From a virus: a DNA stretch of 37,336 nucleotides. A program made the translations under genes and the position numbers. Location of the stretch: positions 1 to 37,336 of the IMG/VR virus record IMGVR_UViG_3300020400_000014; one strand, given 5' to 3'. Positions 32,091-37,336 of this stretch are shown piece after piece (the first letter of the stretch is position 1; every line of letters starts with the position of its first letter). A model generated the notes under the pieces. That model was not told the origin of the DNA and did no database searches. It saw only the letters and a list, made by a program, of their open reading frames with translations.

Positions 32091-32492
32091 TTACTCTTGC
32101 CATTTAAATACAATCGGCTCATCTTTCTTACCAGAAACTTGTAATTGTGTGCTAGTTCCATACTGTTTTGGCAACATTTTAGATAAATTCCACTGTATTT
32201 GTTGTTGTTTTAGCTTAACTGCATTAACCCTTGCAATGCTTACACCTTTTGGGTCTACACTATCAGAAACCAATTTATTCAATTCCTCGTCTAATTCTGC
32301 AAGTTGTAGGTCACATGATGCTACCTTTGCCTGATGATACCTATTCATTAACTCAGGGTCTTTCGCTAAGTAATTACACCAAGTCTGAAATGTAATAGGT
32401 GGTTCAATCAATCTGATTGCCTCTTTAATCGTCTTACTCTCAAGTATATGTTGTATGATAATATCTGTATTCTTCTTGGTAAGTTTAGGCAT
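32091..32492 (-). CDS. terS: Terminase small subunit, Sf6 type
   Basis: A 133-aa helical protein with the plan of Sf6-like small terminases. An N-terminal HTH region (residues about 1-50; TFQTWCNYLAKDPELMNRYHQAK near 34-56) is followed by DLQLAELDEEL and ARVNAVKLKQQQIQWNLSKMLPKQYG (cited in part: QWNLSKMLPKQYG near 99-111). The last is the conserved W-x3-K-x-PK-x-YG of the family, then a short strand tail. It recognises the pac site and feeds DNA to TerL. Its ATG overlaps the stop of a 39-aa membrane peptide. Confidence 0.8.
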   Translation of the reverse strand: MPKLTKKNTDIIIQHILESKTIKEAIRLIEPPITFQTWCNYLAKDPELMNRYHQAKVASCDLQLAELDEELNKLVSDSVDPKGVSIARVNAVKLKQQQIQWNLSKMLPKQYGTSTQLQVSGKKDEPIVFKWQE

Positions 32493-32611
32493 TAAGTAAC
32501 TAAAAATATCAAGACAACAATAATGGCAATACCAATAATAGCCTGATATTTGCGGTCTAACTCTTGAAATCTATACTGTATGTAGCTTGTGATTCGTTTT
32601 AGTTTGTCCAT
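32492..32611 (-). CDS. 39-aa membrane peptide coupled to terS
   Basis: ATG 32611 to TAA 32492 gives 39 residues: a charged amphipathic head (MDKLKRITSYIQYRFQELD) and one membrane helix (about 24-38, AIIGIAIIVVLIFLV). Its TAA overlaps the terS ATG (TAATG). No strong ribosome binding site. A tail-anchored type of topology; could be lysis- or immunity-related. Function unknown. Confidence 0.5.
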   Translation of the reverse strand: MDKLKRITSYIQYRFQELDRKYQAIIGIAIIVVLIFLVT

Positions 32612-32639
32612 AATGTATTGAAATATTTAATGAAAGTAA

Positions 32640-32660
32640 GCAATAGATGGAATCTATCGC
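32640..32660 (-). terminator. Hairpin after the leaderless-type gene
   Basis: The bases 32640-32660 form a 9-pair stem with a 3-base loop: GCGATAGAT / ATCTATTGC on the minus strand, one G-T pair. It lies 10 bases after the stop at 32670 and is followed by a moderately T-rich stretch, so it could be a weak terminator or a processing site before the membrane peptide/terS pair. Confidence 0.35.
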
Positions 32661-32669
32661 TAATTATAA

Positions 32670-32894
32670 CTACATATTGTCAAAATTGACTACATTTGTC
32701 AATATGTTGTGTTTTTCTGAGCCAATCTTTTTCCATATCTTTACCATCAAAGTTAAATCATTGAGCAATGCCTCAAGTATTTCAATATCATTTTCTTTTA
32801 ATGCACAAGTGATGTCTTGATTCAAGTCATCTAACTTATCTCTAACTAATTGCTTTACTCTTTGTTGTTCTAATATTGATAGTTCATTTGTCAT
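32670..32894 (-). CDS. Small helical protein, probably from a leaderless mRNA
   Basis: A 74-aa helical acidic protein starting MTNELSILEQQRVKQLVRDKLDD, cited as ELSILEQQRVKQLV (4-17), with likely two or three helices; no known family. A longer frame exists from TTG 32930, but that codon is the -35 box of a strong promoter. The predicted transcript starts at or next to ATG 32894, so I choose this start. A small regulator or anti-host protein is possible; no motif decides. Confidence 0.55.
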   Translation of the reverse strand: MTNELSILEQQRVKQLVRDKLDDLNQDITCALKENDIEILEALLNDLTLMVKIWKKIGSEKHNILTNVVNFDNM

Positions 32895-32901
32895 GATATT
32901 G

Positions 32902-32930
32902 ATTATCATTATCAAAGGGCTACTTGTCAA
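32902..32930 (-). promoter_or_regulatory. Strong consensus promoter, leaderless start
   Basis: On the minus strand TTGACA (32930-32925), a 17-base spacer and GATAAT (32907-32902) make a near-consensus sigma70 promoter, the best in the window. The expected start point is about 7 bases further, at the A of ATG 32894, leaving no leader. TTGACAAGTAGCC at the -35 is repeated exactly (13 bases) at 3900-3888, and GACTATAAG lies 4 bases upstream of it, so it is probably repressor-controlled. Confidence 0.6.
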
Positions 32931-32970
32931 CTACTTATAGTCATAAATGACAATCAATTGCTAATAGTTT

Positions 32971-33399
32971 TTAGTTGTGTATAGATTGAGTGTATAAATA
33001 TTCTTTTATAGACCCTTGTTTGTTTATTTTGTTTTGCAGGTCAATCAATATACCAAGATATTTGTTCCTAATAGACTCATGACTAACACCATATAGCTTA
33101 CCAAGTTTCCTGTAAGAATTGCCCTGATGCCTTATATAGACCAATTTTCTATCATCTGATGGTAAGGTCAAGCCTAACTGGGTTGCTATCCAGTATTGGT
33201 CATAATCTTTGCTTAAAAGCACTGTTTTAGCCTTTTCTTTGTTCTTCCACTGTTTTTTATTAACCTTATCGCTAAATTCTTCTGGGTATTCCCATTTCAT
33301 CATTTGCATTTTTAACTTTGGTGGTTTGACTGATGGTAAATGCTTATCTACATACCAAAAATCATCAAATAATTGCACTAAATCATCAAGATTCACCAT
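32971..33399 (-). CDS. Sigma4/ArpU-like helix-turn-helix regulator
   Basis: A 142-aa protein with a C-terminal helix-turn-helix (about 93-122: NSYRKLGKLYGVSHESIRNKYL, shown as SYRKLGKLYGVSHESIR) of the type found in sigma70 region 4 and in phage late regulators. The N-terminal half is basic and Trp/Lys-rich. It lies just before the strong promoter and terS, so late-gene activation is a reasonable role. AAAAGG precedes its ATG. It might instead be an additional small-terminase-like DNA binder. Confidence 0.6.
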   Translation of the reverse strand: MVNLDDLVQLFDDFWYVDKHLPSVKPPKLKMQMMKWEYPEEFSDKVNKKQWKNKEKAKTVLLSKDYDQYWIATQLGLTLPSDDRKLVYIRHQGNSYRKLGKLYGVSHESIRNKYLGILIDLQNKINKQGSIKEYLYTQSIHN

Positions 33400-33634
33400 T
33401 CATATACCTTTTAATGACATCTAATTGCTTAGTTGGTTCTACATAAGTGCTTGCTTTTCTTATGGCTTGTTCATACCGCCTATTTTTTTGGTTCTTTTCT
33501 ATTGCCCTGATGTAGTTTGGTTTCTTATGTTTGCTCACTCGGTTAATTAAATTCGATAAGTCCTCTACTGAATACTTTTTCTTATCAATGGTTAGTTCCC
33601 TTAAATCAAATTCTTTCAGTTCACTAGCTTTCAT
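33386..33634 (-). CDS. Hypothetical basic helical protein
   Basis: An 82-aa basic protein, helical in appearance, with LRELTIDKKKYSVEDLSNLINR near 11-32 (cited in part: KKKYSVEDLSNLINR) and a Lys/Arg-rich end. It overlaps the regulator downstream by 14 bases, so they are co-translated. No recognised domain; DNA binding possible from charge. Confidence 0.5.
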   Translation of the reverse strand: MKASELKEFDLRELTIDKKKYSVEDLSNLINRVSKHKKPNYIRAIEKNQKNRRYEQAIRKASTYVEPTKQLDVIKRYMNGES

Positions 33635-33658
33635 AAATATTTATTTCTTATTTTAGTA

Positions 33659-33682
33659 TATTAATAGTTTAAGTATTAATAG
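33659..33682. repeat. Direct repeat TATTAATAG x2
   Basis: TATTAATAG occurs at 33659-33667 and 33674-33682, a 15-base period, in the 90-base gap upstream of the 33634 start. It lies next to the hairpin and palindrome at 33682-33723. It could be a binding site for a regulator of the genes downstream, or AT-rich promoter DNA; no clean -35/-10 pair is evident. Confidence 0.35.
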
Positions 33683-33723
33683 GTGGACTCATACGCCCCA
33701 CCCCTGCGGACATATATGTCCGC
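33682..33723 (-). terminator. GC-rich tandem hairpins with an 18-bp perfect palindrome
   Basis: GCGGACATATATGTCCGC (33706-33723) is a perfect 18-bp palindrome directly after the stop of the winged-helix gene (33725). It is followed on the minus strand by GGTGG/CCACC (33702-33698 with 33686-33682, 11-base loop). The GC island stands out in AT-rich DNA. No T-run follows, so either a factor-dependent terminator, an mRNA end protector, or a protein site for a symmetric dimer. Confidence 0.5.
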
Positions 33724-33724
33724 C

Positions 33725-34126
33725 TCACTCATTGTTTACGACCATCTTGAGTTGTGTTTTTTCTTCTCTCTTTTTCATGTATTGTTTAGATAGTTTCATT
33801 GTGCCTTTTTTACGCCATAGTCTCTTAAGGTTCTCATCATCTAAGTAGTAATGATTGCAGACACCCTTTTTCTTTTCTACTTGTTCCCACTCGATAAGTA
33901 GCCATGCCCTTAGTTCAGTTAGTAATCGTCTTATATGCCTCTTTGATATACGCATCTTTTTAGCCATGTAATCTTGACTAGGGTGTATTCCATCTTTGTT
34001 AAACTGGTAGAAACCAAGCAACAGTATGTATAAAAGTTTAGCTTGCGGTGATACCTCGTAGTCAAATATCTTATATGAGAGCTTAGTAAATCGCTTAGTG
34101 GGTTTTAAGATGTCATCATTACTCAT
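33725..34126 (-). CDS. Winged-helix protein, replication-initiator-like (HTH_36)
   Basis: A 133-aa protein with the helix-turn-helix plan of phage replication or regulatory proteins of the HTH_36 group. It shows FTKLSYKIFDYEVSPQAKLLY (about 10-30, cited as SPQAKLLYILL), HPSQDYMAKKMRISKRHIRRLLTEL (cited as YMAKKMRISKRHIRRLL) and LLIEWEQ as the wing. A Lys/Arg-rich C-terminus follows. In the absence of a polymerase or helicase it is the best candidate to mark the phage origin or recruit the host replisome; a transcription regulator is the alternative. ATG 34126 overlaps the stop of the 55-aa gene; a longer frame to 34228 runs antiparallel to sense and is spurious. Confidence 0.55.
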   Translation of the reverse strand: MSNDDILKPTKRFTKLSYKIFDYEVSPQAKLLYILLLGFYQFNKDGIHPSQDYMAKKMRISKRHIRRLLTELRAWLLIEWEQVEKKKGVCNHYYLDDENLKRLWRKKGTMKLSKQYMKKREEKTQLKMVVNNE

Positions 34127-34286
34127 CATCATCACCATCAAGCTCATGTAAAAACCATAAGTCACTGACCTGAGTCCGTATGGTTTCCCATTCCTCGTGC
34201 CACCAATTGTATTGAATAAGAGTATCAATTTTGTAAAGCACTGTTATTTGCAAGGCTATAACTACAATCAGTAAAAATTTATTCAA
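34119..34286 (-). CDS. 55-aa membrane protein with acidic tail
   Basis: TTG 34286 follows GAGG at a 6-base spacing, and the frame ends at TAA 34119, overlapping both neighbours. The product has a short start (MNKF), one membrane helix (about 4-17, LLIVVIALQITVL), an amphipathic Trp-rich segment (YNWWHEEWETIR) and an acidic end (HELDGDDDE). It fills the gap between methylase and winged-helix genes exactly, replacing an extension of the latter. Possible roles: envelope-targeted superinfection factor or small lysis modulator; none proven. Confidence 0.55.
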   Translation of the reverse strand: MNKFLLIVVIALQITVLYKIDTLIQYNWWHEEWETIRTQVSDLWFLHELDGDDDE

Positions 34287-34917
34287 AATCCACCTCAATA
34301 ACTATCTCACTGTCCTCATCATTAAACTTCTCAACCTCATTGCCCCAATAATCCCACCCAGTGTCTAAGCTCTGTCTGGCAAATAGTTCAATGCGAGGCA
34401 CATTGCCCATAAGCTCGACTATGCGTTTTTTTACTTCATCTGGTTTGCGTGAGTGTTCTCGTCTTGGTGCAATAACAAGTTGCTCTACATTCATGTTTAC
34501 TCTTTTTGGCTTACCCCTTGTAAACAACAAACACATCTCAGGGTTTTTGCGAGTCCAATAGCCTAAACCTTTGAAATAACCAGATGTAGTTCTGTTTTGT
34601 TTTACCCATGTAAACGCAACAGTTTTATATTGAAATGACCAAGCATGAGCCAAATTTATAGCGTCAATGAGCATTGGGTCAGTTACCCATAAAAACAAAA
34701 CACAATCTTTATCAGCTATGTCATTAACTGGTATTGTTGCCAACTCATCTATTGGACTTGTATTGTAGTGTCTCTCAGCACTCCGCCCTTTGCCTTTATC
34801 ACTGTAAGTTTTAAATCGCCAATTTGGGTCTGCATAAATTACTTTGTATTTTTTGTCAGGCAACGGTGCGTAATCAAATGTTTCATTACCACTCATAAAA
34901 TCAATAACCTTACCCAT
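34279..34917 (-). CDS. MT-A70-type adenine methyltransferase with DPNW motif
   Basis: A 212-aa enzyme of the MT-A70 family, expected to transfer methyl from S-adenosylmethionine to N6 of adenine. Catalytic motif at 30-33 is Asp-Pro-Asn-Trp (YADPNWRF) where the family norm is DPPW. Downstream RSAERHYNTSP, FLWVTDPML, FTWVKQN, NPEMCLLFTRG and HSRKPDEVKKRIVELMG are in the normal order, with GWDYWGNE at the end. Start: ATG 34917 shares its A with the stop of the nuclease gene (TGATG). A longer frame from 34956 would overlap that gene by 40 bases. May protect phage DNA from restriction or act with the adjacent nuclease. Confidence 0.85.
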   Translation of the reverse strand: MGKVIDFMSGNETFDYAPLPDKKYKVIYADPNWRFKTYSDKGKGRSAERHYNTSPIDELATIPVNDIADKDCVLFLWVTDPMLIDAINLAHAWSFQYKTVAFTWVKQNRTTSGYFKGLGYWTRKNPEMCLLFTRGKPKRVNMNVEQLVIAPRREHSRKPDEVKKRIVELMGNVPRIELFARQSLDTGWDYWGNEVEKFNDEDSEIVIEVDFE

Positions 34918-35369
34918 CAATTCATTTTCATTAGCGTTGGTACAATCTGAATACAATATGGTGCGAGCTTATCTAATGGCACTAAGCACCCAGTCATGTC
35001 CATTTCAAATTCACCCTGATTTACACTGTAAGTTTCTGGCTTTATATGGTTCATGATGATACACTCAAATAATCTGCTGAGTGTTATGCAGTGCAATTTT
35101 TCGCCAGTATCAATGTAATAATAGTCTGCTTTACTAGATAAAATACCTGATGAGTTGTCATTAGATTTAAGTTCAATAAATACATTGCCAGTATCTTTTG
35201 CTTTTTTATCGTACTTACATTCAACTTTCATGCCAGTTTCAGCAATAAATATATCGTAGTCAGCAAAGGCAGAGCCAATGCGAGTGGCAGTGGGATAGCG
35301 TCTTTGTATGAATTTGCATAACCTTTGCTCAAACTCAGACCCTATTTCTAAATCTTTTTTAAATGTCAT
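34917..35369 (-). CDS. PD-(D/E)XK endonuclease-like protein
   Basis: A 150-aa protein with the nuclease core G-S-A-F-A-D37-Y-D39, then Glu50-Cys-Lys52 (KVECKYD) and the helix/strand TGNVFIE, followed by SGILSSKADYYYI. This is a common phage family of restriction-like fold. The Cys between Glu and Lys is unusual but compatible. It could resolve branched DNA, or cut unmodified DNA in partnership with the methylase, with which it shares one base. Upstream it overlaps the peptidase gene by 4 bases. Confidence 0.65.
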   Translation of the reverse strand: MTFKKDLEIGSEFEQRLCKFIQRRYPTATRIGSAFADYDIFIAETGMKVECKYDKKAKDTGNVFIELKSNDNSSGILSSKADYYYIDTGEKLHCITLSRLFECIIMNHIKPETYSVNQGEFEMDMTGCLVPLDKLAPYCIQIVPTLMKMN

Positions 35370-35779
35370 TTTATTTTTGATATTAATTTTTTAAACAAAG
35401 GCAGATTGTCTTTAAAAACCTCATAAAATATCGTGTATAGTTCCTGCGGATTATTTACAAAAAAGGCGTAAATTGACTGCTCAAATTGAGCAACCACTCT
35501 TTCCTCGTCATTATCTTTAGATAATGGTTGACCCTCACCATTGAGTTGATTTTGTCTGGTAAGCACATGAAGAATCTCATGCAGAATAGTTTGTCCAGTT
35601 TGCTCATCAGTTAAATCGTCTTGTACCTCAATCGTTTCAGTTTTATGGTCATACTGCCCATAACTATCTAAGTTGCTATCCTGCCTAAATTTAGGTTTAA
35701 CAAACTTAATTAGTAATTTACTTACTGAGCCAACTCTAACAAACCTATCTTTTCGCCTGTCCATTGAAATCACTTTCAT
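35366..35779 (-). CDS. ImmA/IrrE-like zinc metallopeptidase
   Basis: A 137-aa protein with HExxH at His67-Glu68-x2-His71 (TILHEILHVL) and a downstream acidic DEERVV (91-96) giving the third ligand, as in ImmA. ImmA-type proteases cleave the ImmR repressor on DNA damage in mobile elements such as ICEBs1. The gene overlaps the HTH repressor gene upstream by 35 bases, the standard ImmR-ImmA order. So it is likely the antirepressor that triggers induction. ATG 35779 or ATG 35764 may be the true start. A SprT-like role is a weaker alternative. Confidence 0.7.
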   Translation of the reverse strand: MKVISMDRRKDRFVRVGSVSKLLIKFVKPKFRQDSNLDSYGQYDHKTETIEVQDDLTDEQTGQTILHEILHVLTRQNQLNGEGQPLSKDNDEERVVAQFEQSIYAFFVNNPQELYTIFYEVFKDNLPLFKKLISKIK

Positions 35780-35954
35780 TAACTTTATTGTTTGTGTATT
35801 TTGCTATGCGTTCAATAGACTGCATATTTGGCTTACGATGACCTAATGCCCACCGCCTCACTGTTTGTCTTGGATTTTGACCAGTGACACCTATGTTTTC
35901 AGCAATTTCTTGATATGTTATGTTGTTTTCTTTTTTGTACTGTAAAAGATTCAT
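35745..35954 (-). CDS. XRE-family (Cro/CI-like) repressor
   Basis: A 69-aa protein with a canonical helix-turn-helix: YQEIAENIGVTGQNPRQTVRRW (about 14-35, cited as YQEIAENIGVTGQ and PRQTVRRW) followed by GHRKPNMQSIERIAKYTN, the usual end of an HTH_3 domain. It is short, essentially one DNA-binding domain with a small tail, so cleavage by the peptidase would have to occur in or near the domain. Inverted repeats at 35969-35988 and 36004-36019 lie just upstream and are probable autoregulatory operators. Likely the lysogeny repressor, or its Cro counterpart. Confidence 0.75.
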   Translation of the reverse strand: MNLLQYKKENNITYQEIAENIGVTGQNPRQTVRRWALGHRKPNMQSIERIAKYTNNKVNESDFNGQAKR

Positions 35955-35968
35955 TTTGCCATGTAGCC

Positions 35969-36019
35969 TGACTCTACTATTTAAGTCAAGATATGTTTAC
36001 TTATAGTCTAATATGACTA
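35969..36019. promoter_or_regulatory. Operator-like inverted repeats upstream of the repressor
   Basis: TGACT-N10-AGTCA (35969-35988) and TAGTC-N6-GACTA (36004-36019) lie between the repressor gene and its upstream neighbour. CTTATAGTC (36000-36008) overlaps the second. The half-site AGTC(A) also occurs in the 19-bp repeats and at the left end, so these are candidate sites of the encoded repressor. A -35-like TTGACT (35989-35984, minus) overlaps the first repeat. Confidence 0.55.
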
Positions 36020-36098
36020 CTTTATAAGCCTTAAAACCCAGTAAATTAGCCATAAAATTTTCTGGACAAAGATAAACCAAAAGGTATTAAAGTTTAAT

Positions 36099-36605
36099 TT
36101 ACTTGCCCCTTTGTCCTGCTTTTCTAAATCCACCTTTTCTTTCAGTATAATCTACATTTCGTGTAGTTAATCCAAAAGGAATAAACTCACCCTTTGGTAA
36201 ACAAAATAACCAATACTGATTAGCGGTGTCTAAGAGTCTTTTTTCAGCAGGGTAAATTTGTATTGCCTCAATGTCCTCACCAACCAATTCATTTTTGATT
36301 TGTTGAAAATCACGCCAATCGTTACAAATATCTTTATCGTGTCTTTTGATAGATATGTAAGTACACTTGCCTAACATTTCCTTGCTTAAGACCATATCAT
36401 CTGCATCATGACCCCTATAAACATCAACAATATAAATATCATTATGGTATTTATCGCCTTTTAGAGATTTTTCATACAAGGCTTTTGCTTGTTTGTGTGA
36501 AATTATCTCACCGCAATCATTTGCAAGTTTTTTAAAATAATTTATGCGTTCTTTAATTGGTAAATCACACAAATTATCTTTAGGTAGTTGAGTAAATTTA
36601 TTCAT
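36099..36605 (-). CDS. DUF7694-like phage protein
   Basis: A 168-aa protein whose central part matches a widespread phage family of unknown function: ISIKRHDKDICNDWRDFQQIKNELVGED (cited as SIKRHDKDICNDWRDFQ, about 84-100, and IKNELVGED), then EAIQIYPAEKRLLDTANQYW and FCLPKGEFIPFGL. The N-terminus is helical and charged, the C-terminus basic (RKGGFRKAGQRGK). AAAGAGG precedes the ATG. It lies 145 bases upstream of the repressor in the same direction. Role unknown; early expression likely. Confidence 0.6.
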   Translation of the reverse strand: MNKFTQLPKDNLCDLPIKERINYFKKLANDCGEIISHKQAKALYEKSLKGDKYHNDIYIVDVYRGHDADDMVLSKEMLGKCTYISIKRHDKDICNDWRDFQQIKNELVGEDIEAIQIYPAEKRLLDTANQYWLFCLPKGEFIPFGLTTRNVDYTERKGGFRKAGQRGK

Positions 36606-36606
36606 G

Positions 36607-36885
36607 TTATTTAACCTCTTTCAGTTTTTTATATAGTGCATCGTGTTCTTCACTGGTTAATGAATCACCATTACCGATAGAATCCGTTGCATCTGTGCTA
36701 GTGACTAACAACCGCAACAAATTTATTAGTTTTTGTGTTTGTCTAGGTTCTTTGCCATTTACCTTTATGAAAAAATTATCAAGTGTTTTTATTTCACTAT
36801 GACTCTCACAAGGCTCGTCAGCATTTCTATTCATATGTATATCAAATAAAAATGCTTTTTCTTTTTCATTTAAGATTATTTTCAT
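36607..36885 (-). CDS. Hypothetical early protein
   Basis: A 92-aa acidic-to-neutral helical protein with a basic segment (KEPRQTQKLINLLRLL, about 45-60). AAGGAAAG lies 9 bases before ATG 36885. It is 1 base from both neighbours, so part of the early minus-strand operon. No recognised domain. Confidence 0.5.
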   Translation of the reverse strand: MKIILNEKEKAFLFDIHMNRNADEPCESHSEIKTLDNFFIKVNGKEPRQTQKLINLLRLLVTSTDATDSIGNGDSLTSEEHDALYKKLKEVK

Positions 36886-36886
36886 A

Positions 36887-37336
36887 TTATTTAACTTTCC
36901 TTATGTGTCTTTGAGTTGTGCAGACTTGCCACTTGCTAAATGAGTGACCAGTGTTTTCATTAATCACTTTACTAGCAACTTTACCTACATCAGAGTAAAC
37001 AGTCTGCTGATTAAAATTTTCTCTGATATATTTTATCAATGCACCCTTAGTCATCTTACTATCTTTAGTAATAACCTCAGATAACATTTCTAAAACTCGT
37101 TGTTTGGTTTGTTCTCGATTGAGTCCTGTAGTCTCTTTTTCACCTGCAACAAATTGTGATAAATCTATTTTGTTGTTTGCAATAAGTTCATTAAAAGATT
37201 CTTCAGTCCAACCACTGCACATTGATACTTGGTCAATGTTAGCCAACCAAAAAGTTAGTTTATCTTTATCAGTTACATTGCACCTAAGTTTAGCAACTAA
37301 GTTTTCTACATCACTAAACTTAGGTCTTATGTATCT
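36887..37336 (-). CDS. Edge gene, start missing; unknown early protein
   Basis: The frame is open on the minus strand from 36887 to the window edge (at least 149 residues) with no ATG or GTG before Met near 37234; the first near-start codon is TTG 37246. The upstream 30 codons (RYIRPKFSDVENLVAKL...) look like coding sequence, so the true start lies beyond the edge. The protein is helical, with KMTKGALIKYIRENFNQQTV near the end (cited as GALIKYIRENF) that could be a helix-turn-helix, and a basic tail. First gene of the early operon, probably served by the promoter at 38-66 and ribosome site at 1-10. Confidence 0.6.
   Translation of the reverse strand, partial: RYIRPKFSDVENLVAKLRCNVTDKDKLTFWLANIDQVSMCSGWTEESFNELIANNKIDLSQFVAGEKETTGLNREQTKQRVLEMLSEVITKDSKMTKGALIKYIRENFNQQTVYSDVGKVASKVINENTGHSFSKWQVCTTQRHIRKVK

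Noticed and set aside
32895-32930. TTG start giving an 86-aa form
   Set aside because: The TTG is the -35 box of a near-consensus promoter whose start point is at ATG 32894.
33706-33723. Palindrome as a standard rho-independent terminator
   Set aside because: No T-run follows on either strand.
34127-34228. N-terminal extension of the winged-helix protein
   Set aside because: No ribosome site; the stretch codes for the 55-aa membrane protein in another frame with good signals.
1-37336. CRISPR array, insertion sequence or transposase
   Set aside because: No regularly spaced repeats with unique spacers, no transposase and no terminal inverted repeats seen.

Overview
The window is almost all of a tailed-phage genome: a temperate virus with a short-tailed (podovirus-like) virion and an AT-rich genome. 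A P22-like portal, SU10-like capsid protein, gp10-like stabilisation protein, ejection proteins and no tape measure or sheath support the virion type. The 3TM holin of the gene-transfer-agent type, the low GC and the set of very small lysine-rich proteins resemble phages of marine Alphaproteobacteria such as the SAR11 group. The host is inference; there is no bacterial flank to confirm it. The tyrosine integrase and the repressor/peptidase pair make it a temperate phage.

Layout. (a) 1-574: regulatory DNA, a long hairpin and two tiny membrane-protein candidates. (b) 575-3867, plus strand: recombination operon (RecB/Cas4-type nuclease, Erf-type annealing protein, a small protein with an SSB-like tail, a DUF6378 protein, three unknowns and a 54-aa zinc-binding protein). 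(c) 3868-4253: repeat-rich control region. (d) 4254-6234, plus strand: two unknown genes and the integrase. (e) 6231-37336, minus strand throughout, described here in the order of transcription from the right. First come the early/regulatory genes (edge gene, DUF7694-like protein, XRE repressor plus ImmA-like peptidase, PD-(D/E)XK nuclease plus MT-A70 methylase, small membrane protein, winged-helix protein, sigma4-like HTH protein). Then come terS, a second repeat-rich control region (31722-32090), small basic proteins, terL, portal, scaffold, capsid, decoration-like proteins and the S74 tail fibre. A COQ4-like cassette, neck proteins, internal/ejection proteins, two collar fibres and the lysis genes complete the strand.

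How it works together. The HTH repressor and its overlapping HExxH peptidase look like an ImmR/ImmA lysogeny switch. Candidate operators built on TGACT/AGTCA half-sites lie upstream of that repressor, at the left end, before the integrase operon and before the late operon. One 19-bp site is identical in the last two places and points the same way relative to transcription. Nuclease, annealing protein and SSB-like protein form a recombination module. No DNA polymerase, helicase or primase is recognisable, so replication probably depends on the host, perhaps directed by the winged-helix protein.

Most unusual content. A COQ4-family protein with an intact HDxxHx11E motif sits among virion genes, inside an AT-richer, tightly coupled cassette of unknown genes. 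Several genes too short for routine calling are well supported by start/stop overlaps (54, 43, 31, 52, 53, 39, 55 and 29 aa). The right-edge gene lacks its start, while the left edge carries a minus-strand ribosome binding site. The two ends therefore probably join in a circular or circularly permuted genome.
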